A DNA stretch of 62,112 nt from NCBI GenBank assembly GCA_003212345.1, contig QCPZ01000009.1, positions 1 to 62,112 of the forward strand, in the 5' to 3' direction. A model generated the notes under the pieces. It did no database searches, was not told the DNA's origin, and was given only the letters and a program-made list of their open reading frames with translations. How positions within the stretch are numbered: position 1 is the stretch's first letter; the number at the start of each line of letters is the position of its first letter. The DNA is from SAR116 cluster bacterium AG-447-A06 (GTDB lineage: Bacteria; Pseudomonadota; Alphaproteobacteria; Puniceispirillales; Puniceispirillaceae). Below are positions 18,891 to 27,818 of the stretch, piece after piece. A program made the translations under genes and the position numbers.

Positions 18891-19724
18891 ATGCTTGAAA
18901 AACCCACAATCAATGACTTTGTTGCCCTCAGAGGCCAGCGCAAGATTGTTTGCCTGACCGCTTACAGCGCGCCCATGGCAAATTTGCTTGATCCACATTG
19001 CGATCTGCTCCTTGTAGGAGACTCAGTTGGGATGGTGGTCTACGGGATGGATAATACACAAAATGTGGATCTTAACACGATGATTCGGCATGGTCAGGCC
19101 GTTATGCGGCGGCGGAAATCGGCACTTGTAGTAATTGATTTACCATCAGGCAGCTATGAAATTAGCCCAGAACAAGCATTGGTTAGCGCCAATGAAATCA
19201 TAACCAAAACTGGCGCTGATGCGGTCAAGCTTGAGGGCGGCGCTGACTTTGCACTCCATGTAAAGTGCCTTGTTGAGTCCGGCATTCCCGTTTTAGGACA
19301 TATCGGGCTATTGCCGCAGCGGACGGTCGAGGGTAAGGGATTTCGCATAACGGGCCGCACCGCTGATGAAGCTAGCCAATTGCATAATGACTCCGATGCG
19401 CTGGCTGACGCCGGTGTTTTTGGAATTGTCATGGAAGGCATTGTTGAGCCTGTCGCCGCGTCGATTGCAAAATCCTCTAAAATTTTAACCATTGGAATTG
19501 GCGCGTCTGCAGCATGTGATGGGCAAATTCTTGTGACAGATGACATGCTCGGCCTTTATGACGCATTTACTCCAAAATTTGTTCGCAAATTTACCAACCT
19601 AAAAGATGACATCTCTCGCGCTGCAGAATGCTACTGCGCAGCTGTGATCGATGGCAGTTTCCCAGCCAAAGACCATCTTTTTTTCAACAAAAAAGATTTA
19701 GCAAGCAGCAAGGCGGCTAAATGA
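18891..19724 (+). CDS. panB: 3-methyl-2-oxobutanoate hydroxymethyltransferase PanB
   Basis: PanB adds a hydroxymethyl group from methylene-THF to alpha-ketoisovalerate in pantothenate synthesis. Motifs are KPTINDFVALRG at the N-terminus, LLVGDSVGMVVYG with the metal Asp, VKLEGG, the GHIGLLPQ loop, and GIGASAACDGQILVTDD near the C-terminus. I take ATG 18891 (MLEKPTINDF), which matches the usual family start and gives 277 residues. An in-frame ATG at 18846 would add 15 residues, and neither codon has a strong ribosome site. The stop overlaps the panC start (ATGA). Methylene-THF for this reaction could come from the nearby glycine cleavage system. Confidence 0.92.
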   Translation: MLEKPTINDFVALRGQRKIVCLTAYSAPMANLLDPHCDLLLVGDSVGMVVYGMDNTQNVDLNTMIRHGQAVMRRRKSALVVIDLPSGSYEISPEQALVSANEIITKTGADAVKLEGGADFALHVKCLVESGIPVLGHIGLLPQRTVEGKGFRITGRTADEASQLHNDSDALADAGVFGIVMEGIVEPVAASIAKSSKILTIGIGASAACDGQILVTDDMLGLYDAFTPKFVRKFTNLKDDISRAAECYCAAVIDGSFPAKDHLFFNKKDLASSKAAK

Positions 19725-20557
19725 AAATTCTGCATCAAAAAACTGATATGGTTGCTGTCACAAAAGCATGGCAAGGATCAGGTGAAACGGTATGCCTTGT
19801 CCCTACTATGGGCAACATTCATCGGGGACATTTAGCGCTGATTGAGAGGGCGCGCAAAACCGCTGAACGTGTTGTTGTCAGCATCTATGTAAACCCCACA
19901 CAATTCGGGACTGATGAAGATTTTGATAGCTATCCCCGCACAATTGATACTGACTGTGATGTCATTGCCGCTGAGGGTGGATGTGATGTCATCTATGCAC
20001 CCACCGGCCTTTATGATGCTGCCCATGCTACCAATATCATTCCAAGCGGAGTTGCACTGCCAATGGAAGGAGAGGCTAGACCACATTTTTTCGTTGGTGT
20101 CGCCACGGTTGTGTCAAAACTATTCAACCATATTCCTGCTGATTTTGCGATTTTTGGTGAAAAGGATTTTCAACAACTCGCAGTTATTCGCCAGATGGTT
20201 CGCGATCTTGATATAAATATCAGCATATTAGCACACCCAACAATCCGTGAGGCAGATGGGCTAGCCCTATCATCGCGCAATCAATACTTAACCCCAGCAC
20301 AACGTCGCCTTGCCCCAAAGATATATGCCCAAATGCAAAACACATGTGCACTTATCAAAAATGGAACAGACATTAACACTGCCATTTGTCTGGCAAAAGA
20401 CCAGCTGCAAAAAACTGGATTTGGCAGGATTGACTATTTTGATCTTCGCGAGCCAGATGATTTCCAACTTTGCGATAAACCAACGGCCGCTAGCCGAGTT
20501 TTTGTCGCCTTATGGCTCGGTTCAACCAGATTAATTGATAATTGTGCTATTGGATAG
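19721..20557 (+). CDS. panC: Pantothenate synthetase PanC
   Basis: PanC joins pantoate and beta-alanine using ATP. The 278-residue protein has the adenylating-enzyme motifs of the nucleotidyltransferase fold: PTMGNIHRGHLALIERAR near the N-terminus (the HxGH signature, here H-R-G-H), VSIYVNPTQF, GEKDFQQLAVIRQMV and LALSSRNQYL. Length is typical. It overlaps panB by four bases, so translation is coupled. Beta-alanine supply (panD) is not in this window. Confidence 0.95.
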   Translation: MKILHQKTDMVAVTKAWQGSGETVCLVPTMGNIHRGHLALIERARKTAERVVVSIYVNPTQFGTDEDFDSYPRTIDTDCDVIAAEGGCDVIYAPTGLYDAAHATNIIPSGVALPMEGEARPHFFVGVATVVSKLFNHIPADFAIFGEKDFQQLAVIRQMVRDLDINISILAHPTIREADGLALSSRNQYLTPAQRRLAPKIYAQMQNTCALIKNGTDINTAICLAKDQLQKTGFGRIDYFDLREPDDFQLCDKPTAASRVFVALWLGSTRLIDNCAIG

Positions 20558-20644
20558 CAGGGTATCAATTGCACTTTTACTTCGATATCCTAGTATAGAT
20601 TTTTCTAGGGAAATTCGCCTACCGATGGTTTCAAGGGGACCCAG

Positions 20645-21262
20645 ATGAGTAAGCAGGAAAGTTTTAACGACCATGGCAAGCAGATCAAAATTGATTTGGC
20701 TATTGAGAGGCTGATTGCCTCCTATGACAAAGGGGGCAAGTTGATGATTTGCGGTAATGGTGGGAGCGCGGCCGATTGTGAACATATTGTTGGCGAATTA
20801 ATGAAGGGGTTTTGCTTGCCTCGGTCATTATCATCTGCCGACCAAGACCATTTGGTCACAACCTGTGGCGAAGATGCGGTTTTTCTTGGTAAGAAACTTC
20901 AATATGGCCTGCCAGCGTTATCACTTGTCAGCCATTCATCCTTAATCACGGCAATAGCAAATGATCTTGATGCTGATATCATCTTTGCACAACAAATATG
21001 GGGTATTGGCAAGGCTGATGATATCTTGCTTGCCATATCAACATCTGGCAATTCTAGAAACGTTGTACTGGCGGCAAAGGTTGCAAGGGCAAAGCGCATC
21101 GCCGTGATTGGCCTTACCGGAGAGGGTGGCGGTCTACTAGCCCCACATTGCGATATTCTGATTGACGTTCCATCTGATGATGTGGCTCGTATTCAAGAGA
21201 TGCACCTACCAATTTACCATAAAATTTGTCAATCCATAGAGGCGTATTATTTTAGCAGCTAG
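20645..21262 (+). CDS. SIS-domain sugar-phosphate isomerase, GmhA-like
   Basis: A 205-residue single SIS-domain protein resembling phosphoheptose isomerase (sedoheptulose 7-phosphate to D-glycero-D-manno-heptose 7-phosphate). GmhA-like features are MICGNGGSAADCEHIVGELMKGF and LAISTSGNSRNVVLAAKVA, with the metal/active-site pattern continuing in LTGEGGG and RIQEMHLPIYHKICQ-type C-terminal residues (MHLPIYH). The ATG at 20645 lies behind AAGGGGACCCAG. No other heptose genes (hldE, gmhB, waa) are adjacent, so the pathway is inferred from family only. It follows panC by 87 bases and may be on its own promoter. Confidence 0.78.
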   Translation: MSKQESFNDHGKQIKIDLAIERLIASYDKGGKLMICGNGGSAADCEHIVGELMKGFCLPRSLSSADQDHLVTTCGEDAVFLGKKLQYGLPALSLVSHSSLITAIANDLDADIIFAQQIWGIGKADDILLAISTSGNSRNVVLAAKVARAKRIAVIGLTGEGGGLLAPHCDILIDVPSDDVARIQEMHLPIYHKICQSIEAYYFSS

Positions 21263-21271
21263 CTGTGGCGA

Positions 21272-22282
21272 TCACAGTCTTAATCGGCTGAAAACACGCC
21301 GCGCATTACCTTCAAAAATTGCTTGTTTGGCAGTAGTATCAAGAGCTTTATTTTCGTCAATATACCTTTTGGTATCATCATAATGATGACCGGTCCTGGG
21401 GTCGATGCCGCGCACTGCACCAATCATCTCAGATGCGAAGAGAATGTTTTTGGTTGGGATGACATCCAGTAAAAGGTCAATGCCACGTTGATGATAAACG
21501 CATGTGTCAAAATAGATATTGCCAAGCACCCGCTCATCAAGGTCACCAAGGCCACGATCCTGAGCGATACCACGGAACCGCCCCCAATGATATGGAACCG
21601 CACCTCCACCGTGGGGAATGATCATTTTCAAATCCGGAAAATCAACAAAAACATCTGAAAATAAAAGCTGGGTAAATGCCGTTGTATCGGCTCCAAGGTA
21701 ATAACTGGATGTTGTGTCTAAAGAATGCTGACATGCCCCCGAAACATGAATCATAGCTGGCACACCTAGTTCAATCATTTTTTCATAAAATGGGTACCAA
21801 TACCGGTCACCAAGGCGAGGATCTTTCCAAAACCCACCCGATGGGTCAGGGTTCAGATTACAGCCTATGAACCCCATTTCCTCAACACAGCGCGTTAATT
21901 CGGTAATGCTGGCATCAAGAGATGTTTCAGGACTCTGCGGCAGTTGGCATACTGGCACAAAATTTTTAGGAAAGAGATCACACACACGGTGGATCAAGTC
22001 ATTACAAATTCCAGTCCACGCTTCTGATGTGGTTGCATTACCAAGATCCTGCCCCATCCAACTGGCTCGAGGCGAAAAAATTGTGACATCAGTACCCCGA
22101 TCTTTTTGTACTTTCAATTGGTTATTGACAATAGAGTCACGAATTTCATCGTCCGAAATTGTCACGTGTCCCTTTGCAAAAATGTGATTATGATCCTTAG
22201 TCAGAAGGGCACGCTGTTTATTACGATAAGCCTCGATCTGGGGTGGCGTTGTCGTGTAATGACCGTGACAATCAATAATCAT
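21272..22282 (-). CDS. Amidohydrolase-2 family protein, 4-oxalomesaconate hydratase (LigJ)-like
   Basis: This 336-residue metal-dependent TIM-barrel protein begins MIIDCHGHYTT, with the HxH metal site at its very N-terminus, and has HVSGACQHS, IPHGGGAVPYHWGRFRG and FASEMIGAVRGIDPRTGHHYDD. These segments resemble LigJ, the 4-oxalomesaconate hydratase of the protocatechuate 4,5-cleavage and gallate pathways. No other lig or gal genes (dioxygenase, LigI, LigK) are present in the window, so the substrate is uncertain and a related decarboxylase or hydrolase is possible. Its start overlaps the cysQ stop by four bases, so both are on one transcript. Confidence 0.65.
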   Translation of the reverse strand: MIIDCHGHYTTTPPQIEAYRNKQRALLTKDHNHIFAKGHVTISDDEIRDSIVNNQLKVQKDRGTDVTIFSPRASWMGQDLGNATTSEAWTGICNDLIHRVCDLFPKNFVPVCQLPQSPETSLDASITELTRCVEEMGFIGCNLNPDPSGGFWKDPRLGDRYWYPFYEKMIELGVPAMIHVSGACQHSLDTTSSYYLGADTTAFTQLLFSDVFVDFPDLKMIIPHGGGAVPYHWGRFRGIAQDRGLGDLDERVLGNIYFDTCVYHQRGIDLLLDVIPTKNILFASEMIGAVRGIDPRTGHHYDDTKRYIDENKALDTTAKQAIFEGNARRVFSRLRL

Positions 22283-23097
22283 AGGGTATCTTCTTTTTGG
22301 AATGAAGCAGGTGACCCACCGCCAAAGGCAAAAAACGACGTATTGCGATAACCCGATTTACCATAGCCGAGCACTTGTCCATTCGCGGTTAACACGCTCC
22401 CGCCCGCAGCCCGTAATATAGCATCCGCCGCCGCTGTGTCCCACTCCATTGTTGGACCATAACGCGGATAGGCATCCGCTTCGCCAGCAGCAATTAAACA
22501 AAATTTTAAAGACGAACCAATTGCGATGGTGTTGCAAATACCTCGGGCTTGCAACCAATCATTAGTAGCTTTATCTCGATGAGACACGCTAGCGACTGCA
22601 GTCCACCCGTCTGCAGGCGGCTTCCGAACTTTGATTTTGCGGCAGACATTACCGAGCATTTCAAACGCGCCCGCATCCTTTGCACCAAAAAAAAGTCGGT
22701 CTAAAGCTGGGGCATAAACGATTCCCATCACAGGCCTTCCGCCCTCGATAAGGCCAATGTTGACAGTAAATGCACCATTATTATCAGACTTGATAAATTC
22801 CTTTGTACCGTCTAGCGGGTCAACCAGAAAAAAGCGGTCAGTAACTGCAAATCCATGACTGGTAGCATTTTCCTCAGAAACAATTTGAATAGATGGTGCA
22901 GCAACTGATATCGCAGGCAATAAAATTGCCTCTGACGCAAGATCAGCTTTGGTTACTGGGCTACCATCACCCTTTATCTGGACTGATGCACCTTGGTGAT
23001 AGATATCCAAGATGGCCTGGCCGGCATCTTGTACTGGTTTCACTAGCTCGCGAGCTAAAGACAAATAATCAATTTTACATTCTAATTCAATTTCCAT
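22279..23097 (-). CDS. cysQ: 3'(2'),5'-bisphosphate nucleotidase CysQ (inositol monophosphatase family)
   Basis: CysQ removes the 3'-phosphate from PAP (adenosine 3',5'-bisphosphate), recycling the product of sulfate assimilation. The metal-binding motifs of the IMPase superfamily are present: VSEENA, DPLDGTKEF (Asp-Pro-Leu-Asp-Gly-Thr), and WDTAAADAIL near the C-terminus. I use ATG 23097 (272 residues). An in-frame TTG at 23107-23109, directly behind GAAGAGAA, could add four codons. The gene precedes the LigJ-like gene with a four-base overlap. A role in sulfur metabolism fits the genome's use of organosulfonates, but the link is inference. Confidence 0.85.
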   Translation of the reverse strand: MEIELECKIDYLSLARELVKPVQDAGQAILDIYHQGASVQIKGDGSPVTKADLASEAILLPAISVAAPSIQIVSEENATSHGFAVTDRFFLVDPLDGTKEFIKSDNNGAFTVNIGLIEGGRPVMGIVYAPALDRLFFGAKDAGAFEMLGNVCRKIKVRKPPADGWTAVASVSHRDKATNDWLQARGICNTIAIGSSLKFCLIAAGEADAYPRYGPTMEWDTAAADAILRAAGGSVLTANGQVLGYGKSGYRNTSFFAFGGGSPASFQKEDTL

Positions 23098-23291
23098 AGA
23101 TGACGCCAAATTCTCTTCATATCCAATTTGCTGCTATACCCGCCACATCCAGTCAAGATAAAGTACCAGAAAACGTAGATCGTTCAAACATCCCAGCCGA
23201 ATGAGAAGCTTTCTAGAAAACCATATCATACCCCACTAGAACCTTGATTGACGGTTAAAATTGGTTCGATGGTGATGAGCGCCCTGTCAAA

Positions 23292-23368
23292 TGGTGATCC
23301 CGGAGGGACTCGAACCCCCTACCTACAGATTAGGAATCTGTCGCTCTATCCTGATGAGCTACGGGACC
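23292..23368 (-). tRNA. tRNA-Arg (anticodon CCT)
   Basis: Read on the minus strand, the acceptor stem GGTCCCG (23368 to 23362) pairs with CGGGATC; discriminator A and an encoded CCA follow, ending at 23292. The anticodon arm is ACAGA-TTCCTAA-TCTGT, giving anticodon CCT for AGG codons. The T arm contains GGTTCGAGTCC. All four stems are well formed, so I regard it as functional. The remaining sequence between cysQ and the helicase gene holds no other gene. Confidence 0.96.
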
Positions 23369-23526
23369 ACACGCCCCTTATGCCCGAAATCACCCCAAAA
23401 TGCCAACTACCATTTAAATACCATTTATTGACAAATGACACGTCAGGGCGCATAAACCGGCGTATCGTGTGGCTCGCTAGGAGCGAGGCTACCATCGCGA
23501 CGAGCTAAGCGCTAGAAAACATACTA

Positions 23527-25353
23527 ATGTCAGATACAAATCAAGACTTTGCCGAAAATTTGGCCCCATCCTCGGCTGCCAGCTTTGACAACTTTGAATT
23601 ACCCGAGCTCATGCTTGCCACTCTGGCGCGTGAGGGCTTAATCACACCAACACCTATTCAGGCAATGTCGATCCCACCATTACTGGAGGGAAAAGATCTG
23701 ATTGGCCTTGCACAAACTGGTACAGGAAAAACGGCGGCTTTTTTGCTGCCGATTATGACCCAGCTTGGTTACGGTTCGGCGGTTCGAGCTGGCCAACCTC
23801 CAAAAGCATTAATCCTTGCCCCAACGCGCGAGCTTGCAAACCAGATTGAACAAAATGTGCGCAAGCTATCAGCCGATCTAAACATTCGCCATTTGGCGGT
23901 GTTTGGCGGTGCTCGGTATGATGCCCAGATCAGGGGCCTTCGCCGCGGCGTTGATATTGTTGTTGCGACGCCGGGCCGTCTGGAAGATCTGATGGATCGC
24001 GGTGCCTTTGACCCAAGTGGCATTACTCATTTTGTTCTTGATGAAGCTGACCATATGCTTGATTTAGGGTTCTACCTGCCCATCAAACGCATCGCGTCTA
24101 GCTTACCACGCAAACGGCAGACCATGCTATTTTCAGCAACCATGCCTCCTGAAATTGAAAAACTGGCAAATGAATTCTTGACCAACCCAGCTAATATCAA
24201 GGCCCCACAAACGGGCATTACAGCAGATAAGGTGACACAACATGTTACGTTAATGGCCGAAAGTGACAAGCGCGATCGGCTGTGTGATATCCTAAATGAA
24301 AAAAATACTGGGCAGACCCTTATTTTTGTACGTACTAAACGCCGCGCCGATACGCTAGCCAAATTTATGATTGTTCGCGGCTTTGCGGTAGATGCGCTTC
24401 ATGGCGATATGCGCCAGACCCTTCGGCAAAAAGTATTACGCAATTTCCGAAGTGGTGAGTTGCGCGCCCTGATCGCAACCGATGTTGCCGCACGTGGTAT
24501 TGATGTTGCTGGTCTTAGCCATGTCATCAATTTTGACCTTACAGACACACCTGAGGCATATGTCCATCGAATTGGGCGCACCGGGCGTGCAGGGCTTGGC
24601 GGTCTTGCCATTTCATTTTGCGCCCCTGATGAACAGCACAAGCTTGGCGCCATTATTTCAGTCGTTGGTGCAAAAGTTGAGATTTTTGAGCTTAATGGCA
24701 CAGTTGTCACCGATTTCAAATCTGGCATTGTTCCCCAACGCAGCAGGCGTCGTCCCTCACAAGGGACCCGGCGTTCATCCATCGGTCAAGACCAGCGTAC
24801 AAAGACTCCCCGTGGTAGGAGTCGTCACAATAACCCTAATGATGACCGACCAGCTCGAAACAATAAACTATCAAGGCTAAAAAAACCTTCTGGCAAAAAG
24901 CCTTTTCGCGATAAATCTTCACATGAAGGCAGAACCTCACGCGGGGAAAAGCCTACCAGCTCAAAACGTGAGCATCCTATTCGGGCCAATAGTGATGAAA
25001 GGCTGAGTCGCGATGTTAAGCCAATAAAGAACGGTAAACCATTTGGTAAAAAACGATTTGGCAACAAATCCCCGCGTGATGAAGCAACTCCACGCCGTGA
25101 CCAGCAACTTGAAAAGAACAGTTCATCACCATCGCACGCAGGTGCCCTTAAACGCGATAAAAAGCCTTTCGGCCGTAAACCAGTCTTTAACAAGCGACCG
25201 AATTTCGGCGACAAGCCGTCCTTCGGGATGCCCGGATCAGATCAGCCAAAAAGTGGCGCATCAAGGCGGACTGCTCTGCCCAAAAAACGCAACAGTAGAA
25301 AAAGCAATGCATCCCCGCAGGGTGGTCAAGGCAGGTTGAAACGACGGCGATAA
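23527..25353 (+). CDS. DEAD-box ATP-dependent RNA helicase, RhlE-like, with long basic tail
   Basis: The first 400 or so residues are a complete DEAD-box core: Q motif (FDNFELPELMLATL ... TPTPIQAMSIP), AQTGTGKT, PTRELANQ, TPGRLEDL, the DEAD box itself (VLDEADHM), SAT, FVRTKRRAD, ATDVAARGIDV and HRIGRTGRAG. From about residue 400 to 608 comes a low-complexity, strongly basic tail (RSRRRPSQGTRRSS onward) with repeated K-P-F-x-x-K units. Such tails bind RNA and are common in RhlE/DbpA-like helicases acting in ribosome assembly, RNA decay or cold adaptation. The length (608) is well above the 400-450 of a bare core because of the tail. Start ATG 23527 has no obvious ribosome site. Confidence 0.92.
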   Translation: MSDTNQDFAENLAPSSAASFDNFELPELMLATLAREGLITPTPIQAMSIPPLLEGKDLIGLAQTGTGKTAAFLLPIMTQLGYGSAVRAGQPPKALILAPTRELANQIEQNVRKLSADLNIRHLAVFGGARYDAQIRGLRRGVDIVVATPGRLEDLMDRGAFDPSGITHFVLDEADHMLDLGFYLPIKRIASSLPRKRQTMLFSATMPPEIEKLANEFLTNPANIKAPQTGITADKVTQHVTLMAESDKRDRLCDILNEKNTGQTLIFVRTKRRADTLAKFMIVRGFAVDALHGDMRQTLRQKVLRNFRSGELRALIATDVAARGIDVAGLSHVINFDLTDTPEAYVHRIGRTGRAGLGGLAISFCAPDEQHKLGAIISVVGAKVEIFELNGTVVTDFKSGIVPQRSRRRPSQGTRRSSIGQDQRTKTPRGRSRHNNPNDDRPARNNKLSRLKKPSGKKPFRDKSSHEGRTSRGEKPTSSKREHPIRANSDERLSRDVKPIKNGKPFGKKRFGNKSPRDEATPRRDQQLEKNSSSPSHAGALKRDKKPFGRKPVFNKRPNFGDKPSFGMPGSDQPKSGASRRTALPKKRNSRKSNASPQGGQGRLKRRR

Positions 25354-25392
25354 ATATTAACGCTTATATCTGGCCCCCTTAATTCCCGAAGA

Positions 25393-26619
25393 CTAATGCT
25401 TAGGTAACCGGCGCCAGAAATACCGTTGCACAAAAAACACAAACACTGACCCAGTCCCCATTGCCAGAACAGCGTAAAACCATGCGTCGATTGTGCTAAC
25501 CCCACCTGTGTGATCAAGAACGTAGCCAACAACAGGCCCACCAAGCGCGCCGCCACCAAAGCCAATCATAGAATGAACCGCCAGCAGCGCCCCGCGATCA
25601 TTCGCATCACCAGCTTCAACGGTTCCAGTGGTCAACGCCCCCGAGTCCAGCATGATGAATACGTTATAGACCCAAAGACTAGCTATCGCCAACCATAACG
25701 GGCCGTCAAGGCTAAAGGCGGCAAAACAGCTCATCCCAACTGATGCAGCGCCAATCAGCGCAATTACCCGGTGCCGGCCCAATGCAAGAGATATTTGTGC
25801 CCCCACCAAGGATGCCAACAGACCAGTGACGGTAATCAGGCTTACAATAATTGTAACCGAACCAATGCCAAATGGCGTATCAACACGTCCCACTAGGAAC
25901 ATAAGAAGCGCAAAACTCCATGTACGATAGGCAAATAATTCATAAGTATGCGCGCCATAGGCAAAGATATAACCCAGCGCTACTGGCTTTTGAAATGCAG
26001 GCCGCAAGTCCAGGGGGTGACGTTTCTTCTTGGTTCCAGAAAAAGGCTGTGCTGGATGCGGCTGCACAAAAAACAGAACTAGCAAAGCCGCAATAAATGC
26101 ACCCACACTGCTAATCAGTGCGGCAAGCCGATAATCCGCATAGGCCAGGAAAACCCCCATTAAAGCAAATGACCCCCCAGTCCCAATTCCAAAACAAGCG
26201 GTATACCAGGGCACCGCGCGGACGCGTGCCTTATCATCAAAGCGTGCATTTAATATTTGTAGGCCCGGCATATAGGTGCCGGCTAGACCGGCTCCAACCA
26301 ACATCCACGCCATTGCCGCCGACCAGAAATTAACCGCGTTTGTAGCGAATAAAAAACAACCTACCGAGCTGAAGGCGCAGCCACCAAGGAAAACCAGCCG
26401 CGCATCCACTCGGTCAGTTAATCCGACAAGAACTGGCGTTGCCATCAGATAGCCGAAAAAATAAGCACCGCTGATCCAGCCAATATCAGTATTAGTAAGA
26501 CCCCATTCTTGACCCAATTTAGTCAGGAATACAGGCCATAGCGCAAAGCTGAGCAATGCCAAAATGCCGGCACAGCTTACAAGGGCTAATAGATGTTTTG
26601 GACGATCACCAGATAACAT
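25393..26619 (-). CDS. Major facilitator superfamily transporter
   Basis: A 408-residue integral membrane protein with about 12 hydrophobic segments and the MFS loop 2-3 signature in the form GLTDRVDARLVFLGG. A cytoplasmic basic loop (FSGTKKKRHPLD) lies in the middle between the two six-helix halves. The C-terminus ends in FVQRYFWRRLPKH. I cannot infer the substrate. The gene is convergent with the helicase and is 209 bases from the liv operon end, from which it is separated by a terminator. Confidence 0.8.
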   Translation of the reverse strand: MLSGDRPKHLLALVSCAGILALLSFALWPVFLTKLGQEWGLTNTDIGWISGAYFFGYLMATPVLVGLTDRVDARLVFLGGCAFSSVGCFLFATNAVNFWSAAMAWMLVGAGLAGTYMPGLQILNARFDDKARVRAVPWYTACFGIGTGGSFALMGVFLAYADYRLAALISSVGAFIAALLVLFFVQPHPAQPFSGTKKKRHPLDLRPAFQKPVALGYIFAYGAHTYELFAYRTWSFALLMFLVGRVDTPFGIGSVTIIVSLITVTGLLASLVGAQISLALGRHRVIALIGAASVGMSCFAAFSLDGPLWLAIASLWVYNVFIMLDSGALTTGTVEAGDANDRGALLAVHSMIGFGGGALGGPVVGYVLDHTGGVSTIDAWFYAVLAMGTGSVFVFFVQRYFWRRLPKH

Positions 26620-26775
26620 TTATCACCAAATGGTAGGATAGATAACCAATCAAACAGTCCAAAAAAGATATAGTCCCCAACAATATAATGGCACTGATTG
26701 CGCTATCTTGATCGTTAGTTAATCATGCGGCTTGCTGATTGCCAAGCTCTGATTACTGGCATTCCATAAGGTTAA

Positions 26776-26809
26776 AAAAAACACTGCATCTCAGTATACA
26801 GTGTTTTTT
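26776..26809 (-). terminator. rho-independent terminator of the liv operon
   Basis: On the minus strand, about 20 bases after the livF stop, the inverted repeat CACTG / CAGTG is extended by A/T tracts (AAAAAACACTG ... CAGTGTTTTTT, 11 pairs, 12-base loop) and followed by a run of eight T. It is close to symmetrical and could also act on the plus strand. Confidence 0.85.
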
Positions 26810-26828
26810 GGAATAAATTCAGGGGCAT

Positions 26829-27818
26829 TTATCCACCAAGGAACAGCCGGCCAACATCTGGATTTTCCAAAAGGTCATTGCCGGAGTCAGCAATCGCCGT
26901 TTCACCGGATACAAGAACATAACCAATGTCAGCAAAAGCGAGGCCCTTCTTAGCGTTTTGTTCAACCATGATAATAGTTTTACCATCCTTTTTCTGAAGG
27001 TCATCGAGTATACCAAACACCATATCAATAAAACGCGGCTCTAAACCGATTGAAGGCTCATCAACAAGAAGTACTTGAGGTTGCATCACTAAAGCACGCG
27101 AAATTTCTAGCAAACGACGCTCCCCACCAGACAGAACGCCAGCAGGCTTATCTCGACGATCAGCAAGGCGGCTATACTTATCAAAAACCATTTCAGCAGC
27201 GGCCTTTGCCTCAGCCGGGCGGTCTTTAAGAAAACCACCCATCAAAAGATTTTCTTCAACAGTCATTTGTGGAAACACTGACTTGTCTTGCAAGATGTAG
27301 GCGATACCGGCCTGCGCAAGCTTTTGAGACGGCGTTAACGACGTCACATCCAAACCATCGATTATGATTGAACCAGCAAAAATGTTCGTAAACCCAAAGA
27401 TTGAGTGAAGCACCGTTGATTTCCCTGCGCCATTCGGTCCAATCAAGCACAAGGATTGTCCACGACCAATGCGAAGGTTGAAATTGTGCAAAATTTCCAT
27501 TTTGCCATATCCGGCGCGAAGATTATTGATTGTTAGATATGTCTCGCCAGTTGCGAGTTTATCTAATTTTTTTGTTGATGGGGCTCTTGCCGCGATGGAT
27601 GCGGCTTCTTTAGCAACTTGGTCCACAGACATAACGACGTCAACACCACCACCGCCATAGCCGCTAACATTTGATTTCTTGGTAGCAGCCTTCTTAGCTG
27701 GTGACTTCTTCACAACAGCCTTTTTGGCAGCAGCCTTCTTAGCTGGTGACTTCTTCACAACAGCCTTCTTGGCAGCGGCCTTCTTAGCGCCAGCCTTCTT
27801 AATTGGGTCTTTAGCCAT
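26829..27818 (-). CDS. livF: Liv-type ABC transporter ATPase LivF with a lysine/alanine-rich N-terminal extension
   Basis: The C-terminal 235 or so residues are a normal LivF-type ATPase: Walker A GPNGAGKST at 127-135, signature LSGGERRLLEIS, Walker B VLLVDEPSIGLEP and the H-loop replaced by Q in IIMVEQNAKKG as usual for LivF. The first 92 residues are unlike other LivF proteins. Residues 12-26 and 27-41 are two identical copies of KKAAAKKAVVKKSPA plus a partial third, resembling bacterial histone-H1-like proteins, followed by a flexible Gly-rich stretch (YGGGGV) and an acidic/neutral linker. The ATG at 27818 overlaps the livG stop (TGATG). No internal ATG near residue 93 with a ribosome site is evident, so the extension looks translated. 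Confidence 0.9.
   Translation of the reverse strand: MAKDPIKKAGAKKAAAKKAVVKKSPAKKAAAKKAVVKKSPAKKAATKKSNVSGYGGGGVDVVMSVDQVAKEAASIAARAPSTKKLDKLATGETYLTINNLRAGYGKMEILHNFNLRIGRGQSLCLIGPNGAGKSTVLHSIFGFTNIFAGSIIIDGLDVTSLTPSQKLAQAGIAYILQDKSVFPQMTVEENLLMGGFLKDRPAEAKAAAEMVFDKYSRLADRRDKPAGVLSGGERRLLEISRALVMQPQVLLVDEPSIGLEPRFIDMVFGILDDLQKKDGKTIIMVEQNAKKGLAFADIGYVLVSGETAIADSGNDLLENPDVGRLFLGG
27675..27785 (-). repeat. 45-base tandem repeat coding for the LivF KKAAAKKAVVKKSPA units
   Basis: Two 45-base units (27785-27741 and 27740-27696 on the minus strand), nearly identical at the DNA level, are followed by a partial third to 27675. Each encodes 15 residues. The unit length is a multiple of three, so copy-number change would keep livF in frame. 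Confidence 0.85.

Noticed and set aside
24399-25214. Long antisense frames within the helicase gene
   Set aside because: They are compositional shadows of the sense gene with low-complexity Ser/Arg/Leu translations and no ribosome sites.
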